From positions 1 to 12,499 of the forward strand of contig DWZY01000169.1 of the NCBI GenBank assembly GCA_019117325.1: 12,499 bases of DNA, in the 5' to 3' direction. How positions within the stretch are numbered: the first letter of the stretch is position 1; each line of letters opens with the position of its first letter. The DNA is from Candidatus Brevibacterium intestinigallinarum (lineage in GTDB: Bacteria > Actinomycetota > Actinomycetes > Actinomycetales > Brevibacteriaceae). Made by a program: the position numbers and the translations under genes. Below the pieces are notes generated by a model. It was not told where the DNA came from. It did not search any database and saw nothing but the letters and a program-made list of their open reading frames with translations. Of this stretch, positions 1-6,403 are shown one piece after another.

Positions 1-285
1 GGCGGCCTCGGCGGCGGGGTCCTGCGGCACCGGGGGAGTGAGCGCGACCGTTCCGTCCGGCGCGGTCCGGACGGTCCAGCCGGCCAGGTCCGGACGCTTC
101 TTGAGGGCGAAGAAGCGGGACCAGGGGTTCCAGCGGTCCGGGACCGGCGGGGCAGAGCCGTCGGAGACTGCAAGCACCCGGTCACCGGGGATGCCGGCGC
201 CGGGTTCCAGGTGGGCGCGCGCGACCTCCTCCGCCGGGAACCCCTTGACGGGGTACCGGTGGAGCGAGACGACGCGCGCCGGCAC
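1..285 (-). CDS. MOSC domain protein, N-terminal part (runs off the window)
   Basis: The first 95 codons read as an MOSC N-terminal beta-barrel domain. It opens with the RYPVKG signature at residues 10-15 and has Gly-Asp-Arg at 34-36, where this family carries a conserved G-D-R. A segment with FFALKKRP follows at about 58-65. MOSC proteins are related to the C-terminal part of molybdenum cofactor sulfurase and to YiiM/YcbX-type enzymes that handle molybdenum-cofactor substrates; the exact substrate cannot be told here, and the catalytic Cys-containing half lies outside the window. The GTG at 285 is the first possible start, because the helicase stop codon lies in the same frame only 9 nt upstream. 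No Shine-Dalgarno precedes it, so translation probably depends on coupling to the helicase gene. The family call is good; the function is only general. Confidence 0.72.
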   Translation of the reverse strand, partial: MPARVVSLHRYPVKGFPAEEVARAHLEPGAGIPGDRVLAVSDGSAPPVPDRWNPWSRFFALKKRPDLAGWTVRTAPDGTVALTPPVPQDPAAEAA

Positions 286-294
286 AGGAGGTGG

Positions 295-2073
295 TCAGTC
301 GTTCCGGCGGAACGACTTCTTCGCGTCCGCGCGGCTCACATCGCGGCCACCGGGACGGCCGCCGCGACGACCGCGGTCCCCGCCGTCGTGCGAGCGCTTC
401 TGGTACGGACGGCCCGGGCGGCCCTTGTCCGGACGGATGTCGATGGGACGACCCTGGATCTTCGTGCGTGACAGCTTGGAGAGCGTGCCCTCGGAGAGGT
501 TCTCCGGCAGGTCCACGAGGGAGTGGGTGGCGCGGATGTCGATCGCGCCGATCTGTGCGGACGTGAGCCCGCCCTCGTTCGCGATCGCGCCCACGATGCC
601 GCCGGGCTGCACGCGGTCGTTGCGGCCCACGGCGATGCGGTAGGTGCGCATGCCCGCGTTGGACCGGGGACCCCGCTCATTGCGGTTGGCGCGCGGCTTG
701 GGCTCCGGCAGCGGCTCCGCCGTCAGCGACTCGCCGTCCAGCAGGAGGACTGCGAGTGCGGCGGCGACCTCCTCGGCCGGCACATCGTGCGTCTGGATGT
801 AGTCCTCGATGACACCGCGGACCTCGGTGAGGTCCGAGCCGGAGCGGGCCTCCGTGATGCGGCCGGCGAAGCGGGCGACGCGGCTGTTCGTCAGCTGCTC
901 GACTGTGGGCATCTCGAGCTTCTCGACGCGCTGGCGGGTCGCCTTCTCGATCTGGCGCAGCAGGTGCGTCTCGCGCGGGGTGACGAAGAGGATCGCCTCG
1001 CCCGAGCGGCCGGCGCGGCCGGTGCGGCCGATGCGGTGCACGTAGGACTCGGTGTCGTGCGGGATGTCGTAGTTGACGACCAGCTGGATGCGCTCGACGT
1101 CGAGGCCGCGTGCGGCGACGTCCGTGGCGACGAGGATGTCGATCTGACCGCTGCGCAGCTGCTCGACGGTGCGCTCGCGGGCCTGCTGCGGGATGTCGCC
1201 ATTGATCGCGGAGGCGGTGAAGCCACGGGCCCGCAGCTTCTCCGCCAGCTCCTCCGTCGCCTGCTTCGTGCGGACGAACATGATGATGCCGTCGTACTCC
1301 TCGATCTCGAGGACGCGGGTGAGCGCATCGAGCTTGTGGGAGTGGACGACCGTCAGGTAGCGCTGGCGGATGTTCGCGCCCGTCGTCGTGGTCGACTCGA
1401 CGCGGACCTCGACCGGGTTGTTGAGGTACTTCTTCGTGATTCGGTGAATGGAACCGGGCATCGTCGCGGAGAAGAGCGCGACCTGGCGCGAGCTGCCGGT
1501 CGCGGCGAAGATCTCCTCGATGTCCTCCTGGAAGCCCATCTTGAGCATCTCGTCCGCCTCGTCCAGCACGAGGTGCTTGAGGGAGGAGAGGTTGAGCGAG
1601 CCCTTCTTGAGGTGATCGATGACGCGGCCGGGCGTGCCGACGACGACCTGGGCGCCGCGGCGCAGGCCGGCCAGCTGCGGGCCGTAGGACTGGCCGCCGT
1701 AGATCGGCAGGATCGAGAAGTCGGGCAGGTGCGCGGCGTAGGAGGAGTACGCCTCCGCGACCTGCAGTGCGAGCTCGCGGGTGGGGGTGAGCACGAGGGC
1801 GTGGGGTCCGTCCGTCGCGCGGCCCAGCTCCGCCATTGCGGAGAGGGTGGGCAGCGCGAATGCTGCGGTCTTGCCCGTGCCGGTCTGCGCGAGGCCGATG
1901 ACGTCGCGTCCCTCGAGCAGGGCGGGGATCGTGCGGGCCTGGATGGCGGACGGGGTCTCGTAGCCCAGGTCCACGACCGACTGCGCAACAGCGGGGTGGA
2001 GGGCCATGTCCGCGAAGGACGGGGATGTCGTGGTGCCGTTTTCGGCAACGGTGGTCTGCGGGTTCTCTGACAC
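295..2073 (-). CDS. deaD: DEAD-box ATP-dependent RNA helicase (DeaD/CsdA type) with DbpA-like RNA-binding domain
   Basis: ATP-dependent RNA unwinding enzyme of superfamily 2, probably acting in ribosome assembly or mRNA turnover. All helicase motifs are present, numbering from the GTG at 2073: Q motif (F20, GYETPSAIQ ending at Q45), Walker A GTGKT 65-69, PTREL 97-101, TPGR 147-150, DEAD 171-174, SAT 202-204, ARGLD 321-325 and HRIGRTGR 346-353. After a connecting region, residues about 476-547 match the DbpA RNA-binding domain. The tail (about 548-592) is rich in Gly, Arg and Lys, as in other actinobacterial DeaD proteins. The 592-residue length is normal. A GTG at 2106 would add 11 residues but has no ribosome binding site; the GTG at 2073 has AGGA upstream and is preferred. 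Downstream lies a MOSC gene, probably co-transcribed. The symbol deaD is by family resemblance. Confidence 0.93.
   Translation of the reverse strand: MSENPQTTVAENGTTTSPSFADMALHPAVAQSVVDLGYETPSAIQARTIPALLEGRDVIGLAQTGTGKTAAFALPTLSAMAELGRATDGPHALVLTPTRELALQVAEAYSSYAAHLPDFSILPIYGGQSYGPQLAGLRRGAQVVVGTPGRVIDHLKKGSLNLSSLKHLVLDEADEMLKMGFQEDIEEIFAATGSSRQVALFSATMPGSIHRITKKYLNNPVEVRVESTTTTGANIRQRYLTVVHSHKLDALTRVLEIEEYDGIIMFVRTKQATEELAEKLRARGFTASAINGDIPQQARERTVEQLRSGQIDILVATDVAARGLDVERIQLVVNYDIPHDTESYVHRIGRTGRAGRSGEAILFVTPRETHLLRQIEKATRQRVEKLEMPTVEQLTNSRVARFAGRITEARSGSDLTEVRGVIEDYIQTHDVPAEEVAAALAVLLLDGESLTAEPLPEPKPRANRNERGPRSNAGMRTYRIAVGRNDRVQPGGIVGAIANEGGLTSAQIGAIDIRATHSLVDLPENLSEGTLSKLSRTKIQGRPIDIRPDKGRPGRPYQKRSHDGGDRGRRGGRPGGRDVSRADAKKSFRRND
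297..317 (-). repeat. Perfect 9-bp inverted repeat over the helicase stop codon
   Basis: AGTCGTTCC at 297-305 is exactly complementary to GGAACGACT at 309-317, with a 3-nt loop. In the helicase mRNA this hairpin covers the last codons and the first base of the stop, ending 11 nt before the MOSC start codon. There is no run of U after it, so a classical intrinsic terminator is not supported. It could slow ribosomes, protect the transcript 3' end or weaken read-through into the MOSC gene. The sequence is plain; the role is inference. Confidence 0.55.
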
Positions 2074-2184
2074 GATGAGCTCATTCCTAAGACGTGGCGC
2101 GCGCACGACCGCAGAGGACTTCGATGGCGGGTGCGCGGGGATCGGCCGAAAGTGCTCGTCTCATGCACGGAGGCCGCGCAGATG

Positions 2185-2190
2185 ATTCTA
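2185..2190 (-). promoter_or_regulatory. Candidate -10 box of the helicase promoter
   Basis: TAGAAT on the minus strand (2190 down to 2185) matches the sigma-70-type -10 consensus at 5 of 6 positions. No good -35 is seen 16-18 nt upstream. Transcription from here would begin near 2178 and give a leader of about 105 nt before the GTG at 2073. Long leaders are known for cold-shock DEAD-box helicase genes, but nothing here shows cold regulation. Confidence 0.4.
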
Positions 2191-2216
2191 CACGGGGTGA
2201 CGCGCGGAGCCTGCCG

Positions 2217-2239
2217 GATCGGTAGGGTTGTGTCCGATC
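2217..2239 (+). promoter_or_regulatory. Candidate glyS -10 box inside an inverted repeat
   Basis: TAGGGT at 2223-2228 fits the TANNNT form of an actinobacterial -10 element and would start transcription near 2235, giving a leader of about 45 nt. It is flanked by an exact 6-bp inverted repeat, GATCGG (2217-2222) and CCGATC (2234-2239). The best -35-like match (GTGACG, 2197-2202) is 20 nt away, which is too far for a strong promoter. Either a regulated promoter or a chance arrangement. No T-box leader was seen. Confidence 0.3.
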
Positions 2240-2266
2240 GAACAGCAGCCAGCCGTTCCCGTCCCG

Positions 2267-2272
2267 AAGGAG
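2267..2272 (+). promoter_or_regulatory. glyS ribosome binding site
   Basis: AAGGAG lies 7 nt before the GTG at 2280 and fixes that start codon. The GGAG within it can pair with CTCC at 2276-2279, a weak 4-bp stem directly before the start; whether this matters is unknown. Confidence 0.8.
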
Positions 2273-2279
2273 TTCCTCC

Positions 2280-3656
2280 GTGGCATCCACCCTTGATTCC
2301 GTCATCACCCTCGCGAAGCGGCGCGGTTTCGTGTTCCAGGCGGGTGAGATATACGGCGGATCCCGCTCCGCATGGGACTACGGTCCGCTGGGAGTGGAGC
2401 TCAAGGAGAACATCAAGGCCCTCTGGTGGCAGCAGTTCGTGCGCGGACGCGAGGACATGGTGGGCCTCGACTCCTCCATCATCCTGCCGCGGAAGGTGTG
2501 GGAGGCCTCGGGCCACGTCGAGACGTTCGTCGATCCGCTCGTCGAGTCGCTCCACACCCACAAGCGCTACCGCGCGGACCACCTCATCGAGGCGTACGTC
2601 GCGAAGCACGGCCACCAGCCGCCCAACGGGCTCGCGGACATCCGCGACCCGGAGACGGGGCAGGAGGGGAAGTGGACGGAGCCGCAGCAGTTCTCCGGCC
2701 TCGTCAAGACCTTCCTGGGGCCCGTCGACAACGAGGAGGGCCTCCACTACATGCGCCCGGAGACGGCGCAGGGCATCTTCGTGAACTTCAACAACGTCGT
2801 CACGTCCGCCCGCAAGCGCCCGCCGTTCGGCATCGGCCAGATGGGCAAGGCGTTCCGCAACGAGATCACGCCGGGCAACTTCATCTTCCGCACCCGCGAG
2901 TTCGAGCAGATGGAGATCGAGTACTTCGTCCACCCGGACGACGCGGGGAAGTTCTTCGATCAGTGGGTCGAGGACTGCTGGAACTGGTTCATCGACCTGG
3001 GCATCGACCCGGACAACCTGCGCCGCTTCGACGTGCCCGCGGACGAGCGCGCGCACTACTCGGACGGCACGATCGACCTCGAGTACCGGTTCGGCTTCCA
3101 GGGATCCGAGTGGGGCGAGCTCATGGGCATCGCCAACCGCACGGACTACGATCTCTCCAGCCACTCGGAGGCGTCCGGCTCGAAGCTGCAGTACTTCGAC
3201 CAGGCATCCGGGGACCGGTACACGCCGTACGTCATCGAGCCCAGCTTCGGCCTCACGCGCTCGATGATGGCGTTCCTCGTCGACGCGTACACGGAGGACG
3301 AGGCGCCCAACACGAAGGGCGGCACGGACACCCGCATCGTGCTCAAGCTGGATCCCCGCCTGTCGCCGGTCAAGGCGGCGGTGCTGCCGCTGTCGCGCAA
3401 CGAGAAGCTGAGCCCCAAGGCCCGCGAGCTCGCCGCGACGCTGCGGAAGAATTGGAATGTCGACTTCGATGATGCCGGTGCGATCGGCCGTCGCTACCGT
3501 CGTCAGGACGAGATCGGCACGCCGTTCTGCATCACCGTCGACTTCGATTCGCTGGACGACGACGCGGTGACGATCCGCAAGCGCGACGACATGTCGCAGG
3601 AGCGCGTCGCGATCGCGGAGGTCCCGGCCTACATCGCTGCGGGTCTGACGGGCTGA
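2280..3656 (+). CDS. glyS: Glycine-tRNA ligase (class II, single-chain dimeric type)
   Basis: Charges tRNA-Gly with glycine using ATP, in the cytoplasm. The protein opens with the family's typical GFVFQAGEIYGG stretch (about residues 16-27), followed by a WDYGPLG segment. Class II motif 2 is seen at F192-R193-N194-E195, and motif 3 at G324-L-T-R327. The C-terminal part from about residue 360 is the anticodon-binding domain. At 458 residues it has the usual length of the bacterial homodimeric enzyme, unlike the two-chain GlyQ/GlyS enzyme. The GTG start is fixed by AAGGAG 7 nt upstream. The gene stands alone between a divergent helicase gene and a convergent permease gene. In Mycobacterium tuberculosis glyS also lies close to dgt and dnaG, so its place here fits actinobacterial gene order. 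The stop region carries a tandem duplication, listed separately. Confidence 0.97.
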   Translation: MASTLDSVITLAKRRGFVFQAGEIYGGSRSAWDYGPLGVELKENIKALWWQQFVRGREDMVGLDSSIILPRKVWEASGHVETFVDPLVESLHTHKRYRADHLIEAYVAKHGHQPPNGLADIRDPETGQEGKWTEPQQFSGLVKTFLGPVDNEEGLHYMRPETAQGIFVNFNNVVTSARKRPPFGIGQMGKAFRNEITPGNFIFRTREFEQMEIEYFVHPDDAGKFFDQWVEDCWNWFIDLGIDPDNLRRFDVPADERAHYSDGTIDLEYRFGFQGSEWGELMGIANRTDYDLSSHSEASGSKLQYFDQASGDRYTPYVIEPSFGLTRSMMAFLVDAYTEDEAPNTKGGTDTRIVLKLDPRLSPVKAAVLPLSRNEKLSPKARELAATLRKNWNVDFDDAGAIGRRYRRQDEIGTPFCITVDFDSLDDDAVTIRKRDDMSQERVAIAEVPAYIAAGLTG

Positions 3657-3670
3657 GTCTGACGGGCTGC
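3643..3670 (+). repeat. 14-bp tandem duplication across the glyS stop codon
   Basis: GTCTGACGGGCTGA (3643-3656) is followed at once by GTCTGACGGGCTGC (3657-3670), identical at 13 of 14 positions. The first copy encodes the last glyS codons and the TGA stop. The second creates another in-frame TGA at 3660-3662, one codon after the real stop. It looks like a recent slippage duplication. Confidence 0.9.
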
Positions 3671-3672
3671 GT

Positions 3673-3684
3673 GCCCGCGCGGGC
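3673..3684. terminator. Possible bidirectional terminator hairpin between convergent genes
   Basis: GCCCGCGCGGGC is a perfect 12-bp palindrome in the 30-bp gap between the converging glyS and permease stop codons. It could fold as a 4-bp GC stem with a 4-nt loop on both transcripts. No T-run follows on either side, so intrinsic termination is doubtful. Confidence 0.3.
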
Positions 3685-3686
3685 GC

Positions 3687-5126
3687 TCACACGGTGAGCG
3701 TCAGCGCGAGCGCGACGCCGGCGGCGCTCACGGCGGAGAGCGCGACGACCCAGCCCAGCACGGATCGCTCCGCCGCACTGCGCTCCGCGGGTTCCGCGGG
3801 GCGCAGTGCGCTGTCCGGGGGCAGCGCCTGCACCGCCATCGTGACGGCGAGCGCCGCGCGGGCGGGCGAGGCGCCGTTCGCCAGTCCGGACGCCGCCATG
3901 CCGGCCGCCACGATGGGGAGCTCCGGCGACCCCGTGATGTGCGCGATCGAGCCGAACGTCGTCGCGAACATCGACAGCGAGCCCGTGATCGATCCGGCGA
4001 GGACGCTGCCCACCATGCCCAGGGCCGGGACGGTCCACACGCCCAGCCCGGACAGCGCCTCGCCCATCCGCGTGCTCATGTCGAAGACGGACAGGCTCCA
4101 GCCCATGACCATGAAGGCCGCGGTCGACATGCCCACCGGAACGAAGGCGCGCATGCCCTGCAGGACGGTGGGGCGCAGCAGCGGCCCGCGGCGCACCAGC
4201 CGGATCGCGGCGGCGAGGCAGGCGGCCGCCAGCCAGACCGGCGGGGAGGACAGCAGTGTCGTGACGGGGCCCGGCGCGAGGGCGGCCAGACCGCTGCACA
4301 GCAGCAGGCCCGCGGTGAGGACGCCGTAGGGGACCAGTGCCAGACCCAGCTCCCGATCGAAGGTCGCCCGGGCGCCGCGGGCGCGGAACGCCACGAGCAG
4401 GGCCGCGACGACGACGAGGGTCGCGAGCACGCCGGCCAGCGGGGTGCCGATGAGCGTGTTGAAGCCCCACAGCCCGATGCTCAGCACGATGCCCGCCAGC
4501 AGGCTGTAGAGGAGGCCGGCCAGGCGATCACGCACGACGACCGTGACGACGACCGCGACGACGAGGACCGGGACGACATTGAAGTGGGACGTCGCGACAC
4601 CCAGGTCGGTGAGCGAGAGCCCCAGCAGGCCCGCGGCGACCTTCGCCCCCGGCGCCAGTCCGCCCCACGCCGCGGCGACCATGCCCAGCAGGCCCAGGAC
4701 TGCAGAGGTCCGGATCGAGTAGCCCAGGTGGACGAGGATCGGGATGCCCACGGTCATGCCGATGCCGAAGCCGGTGACGGACTCCGCGAACGGGATGATC
4801 CCGAAGACGACGAGCACGGCGCCGGCGGTGGGGCCGGGGGACGCGCCCAGCACCCAGTCGCTGATGCGGGTCATCGCCCCCAGTGCGCCCAGCAGCCGTG
4901 CCAGCACGACGCCGGTCAGCAGGATGAGCGTGACCTCGATGACGATCGGCAGGAATGCGAGTCCCTCCGAAGCGAAGACTCCGCGGGCGACCGGGAAGGC
5001 GAGGACGCCCGTCACGAGGGCGAGGGTGAGCCCCACGAGCGAGGAGGGGACGGCGCCGCGCCCCAGGACGAGGAGCGCGATGACGGCCAGCAGGGGGAGC
5101 GCAGCGAGGAAGACGGACACGCTCAC
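3687..5126 (-). CDS. Lactate permease family transporter (LctP/LldP-like)
   Basis: A very hydrophobic 479-residue membrane protein with about a dozen predicted transmembrane segments. Two regions point to the L-lactate permease family: a PFAESVTGFG stretch about one quarter in, matching the family's conserved FAES-x-SGFG motif, and a late GS-x-TGS...MF segment followed by an alanine/glycine-rich helix. Known members carry L-lactate, D-lactate or glycolate with protons. The substrate here is not shown, and no lactate dehydrogenase gene is adjacent. It is somewhat shorter than E. coli LldP (about 550 residues). The longest start is the GTG at 5126; another GTG at 5120, two codons in, would be the exact first base of a leaderless mRNA from the TAGAGT box at 5127-5132. 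No Shine-Dalgarno is seen for either. It is convergent with glyS and divergent from dus. Confidence 0.75.
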   Translation of the reverse strand: MSVSVFLAALPLLAVIALLVLGRGAVPSSLVGLTLALVTGVLAFPVARGVFASEGLAFLPIVIEVTLILLTGVVLARLLGALGAMTRISDWVLGASPGPTAGAVLVVFGIIPFAESVTGFGIGMTVGIPILVHLGYSIRTSAVLGLLGMVAAAWGGLAPGAKVAAGLLGLSLTDLGVATSHFNVVPVLVVAVVVTVVVRDRLAGLLYSLLAGIVLSIGLWGFNTLIGTPLAGVLATLVVVAALLVAFRARGARATFDRELGLALVPYGVLTAGLLLCSGLAALAPGPVTTLLSSPPVWLAAACLAAAIRLVRRGPLLRPTVLQGMRAFVPVGMSTAAFMVMGWSLSVFDMSTRMGEALSGLGVWTVPALGMVGSVLAGSITGSLSMFATTFGSIAHITGSPELPIVAAGMAASGLANGASPARAALAVTMAVQALPPDSALRPAEPAERSAAERSVLGWVVALSAVSAAGVALALTLTV

Positions 5127-5132
5127 ACTCTA
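5127..5132 (-). promoter_or_regulatory. Candidate -10 box for a leaderless permease mRNA
   Basis: TAGAGT on the minus strand fits TANNNT. Six nt after its last base comes the GTG at 5120, where transcription would begin. No recognisable -35 is present, so support is partial. Confidence 0.4.
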
Positions 5133-5186
5133 GAGGCGCGCCCCGCGGCGAGGGGGACTGCGCCCGGATTGTGGCGCGGTTTGACC

Positions 5187-5199
5187 GGAGGGAGACAAT
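5187..5199 (+). promoter_or_regulatory. dus start signals: Shine-Dalgarno and a possible -10 box
   Basis: GGAGGGAG (5187-5194) lies 11 nt before the GTG at 5206, rather far for a ribosome binding site. Overlapping its last base, GACAAT (5194-5199) ends exactly 6 nt before that GTG, the spacing expected if transcription starts on the start codon. Both cannot serve the same mRNA: a leaderless transcript would lack the SD. The -35 side is weak (TTGTGG at 5169-5174, spacer 19). The ATG at 5198 is ruled out as a start because it meets a stop after two codons. Confidence 0.4.
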
Positions 5200-5205
5200 G
5201 GTGGG

Positions 5206-6402
5206 GTGACTGCTGTGATCGACTCTCCTCCCGACGCCCCCGCTGCCCGCCCCGCCCTGCGGATCGGTGACATCGAGCTGACCTCCCCGGTCGTGCTCGC
5301 CCCCATGGCGGGCATCACGAACACCGCCTTCCGCCGCCTGTGCCGCGAGTACGGGGGCGGGCTGTACGTGACGGAGATGGTGACGACCCGCGCGCTCGTG
5401 GAGCGCAACGAGAAGACGATGCGGATCATCCACCACGAGCCGTTCGAGACGCCGCGCTCCGTGCAGCTCTACGGCGTCGATCCCGTCACCACCGGTCAGG
5501 CGATCCGCATCCTCGTCGAGGAGGACCGCGCCGACCACATCGACCTGAACTTCGGATGCCCCGTGCCGAAGGTGACGCGGAAGGGCGGCGGGTCCGCCCT
5601 GCCCTGGAAGACCGACCTCTTCTCGTCGATCGTCCACACCGCGGTCCGCGAGGCCTCCCGCGGCGGCATCCCCCTGACGATCAAGATGCGCAAGGGCATC
5701 GACGACGATCACCTCACGTACCTCGACGCCGCCCGGATCGGCGTCGATGCGGGTGTCGCCGCGATGACGCTGCACGGGCGCACGTGCGCCCAGCTGTACT
5801 CCGGCACGGCGGACTGGTCCGCGATCGCGACGCTCAAGGAGGAGGTGTCCCGGCTGGCGGGAGACGAGATCCCCGTCCTGGGCAACGGCGACATCTTCGC
5901 CGCGGAGGACGCCCTCGCGATGATGGAGCAGACCGGCTGCGACGGCGTCGTCATCGGCCGCGGCTGCCAGGGTCGCCCGTGGCTGTTCGGCGATCTGGAG
6001 AACGCGCTGACCGGCAACCCGCTGCGCAACCAGCCGGATCTGGGCGGGGTGGCGGATGCGGTCCGCCTGCACGGCGAGTACATGATCGACCACTACGAGG
6101 ACGAGTTCATGGGCATCCGCGATCTGCGGAAGCACATGGCCTGGTACTTCAAGGGCTATCCGGTGGGCGGCGACCTGCGCAGCCGGCTCGCAAAGGTCTC
6201 CTCGCTCGACGAGCTCGACGCGCTCCTGGGCGAGCTGGACCGCTCGCAGCCCTACCCGGGCGAGGCGGCGGAGGGCTCCCGCGGACGCACGACCCGCGCG
6301 AAGCGCCCGCACCTGCCCGAGGGCTGGCTGGACTCCCGGCAGATGGACGCGGCGTGGTACGCGGACCTGGCCGAGGCCGAGCTCGACATCTCGGGAGGCT
6401 GA
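5206..6402 (+). CDS. dus: tRNA-dihydrouridine synthase
   Basis: FMN- and NADPH-dependent enzyme that reduces specific uridines of tRNA to dihydrouridine. Clear family marks are APMAGITN (residues 32-39) at the first beta strand of the TIM barrel, the NFGCP motif with the catalytic Cys118, the flavin phosphate-binding NGDI at 227-230, and GRGCQGRPW at 251-259. The C-terminal helical domain follows, with a short charged extension near residues 350-375. At 398 residues it fits the DusB-like proteins of actinobacteria; which tRNA positions it modifies is not known. It is the first gene of the dus-dgt-dnaG run, with only 1 nt between its stop and the dgt ATG. The GTG at 5206 is chosen; a GTG three codons later is less well placed. 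Confidence 0.95.
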   Translation: MTAVIDSPPDAPAARPALRIGDIELTSPVVLAPMAGITNTAFRRLCREYGGGLYVTEMVTTRALVERNEKTMRIIHHEPFETPRSVQLYGVDPVTTGQAIRILVEEDRADHIDLNFGCPVPKVTRKGGGSALPWKTDLFSSIVHTAVREASRGGIPLTIKMRKGIDDDHLTYLDAARIGVDAGVAAMTLHGRTCAQLYSGTADWSAIATLKEEVSRLAGDEIPVLGNGDIFAAEDALAMMEQTGCDGVVIGRGCQGRPWLFGDLENALTGNPLRNQPDLGGVADAVRLHGEYMIDHYEDEFMGIRDLRKHMAWYFKGYPVGGDLRSRLAKVSSLDELDALLGELDRSQPYPGEAAEGSRGRTTRAKRPHLPEGWLDSRQMDAAWYADLAEAELDISGG

Positions 6403-6403
6403 C

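Noticed and set aside
284..293. Perfect AGGAGGTGG on the plus strand as a ribosome site
   Set aside because: The GTG at 291 overlaps it with no spacing, and the frame opened gives no sensible protein; it is the complement of the region before the MOSC start.
523..2070. Long open frame (515 codons) on the plus strand opposite the helicase gene
   Set aside because: Its product is a monotonous mix of Arg, Ala, Asp, Gly, Val and Leu without domains. It mirrors the codon bias of the helicase on the other strand, which has every DEAD-box motif.
1353..3164. 603-codon minus-strand frame crossing helicase and glyS
   Set aside because: It covers two well-identified genes in the wrong frame and strand; its composition is typical of GC-rich antisense frames.
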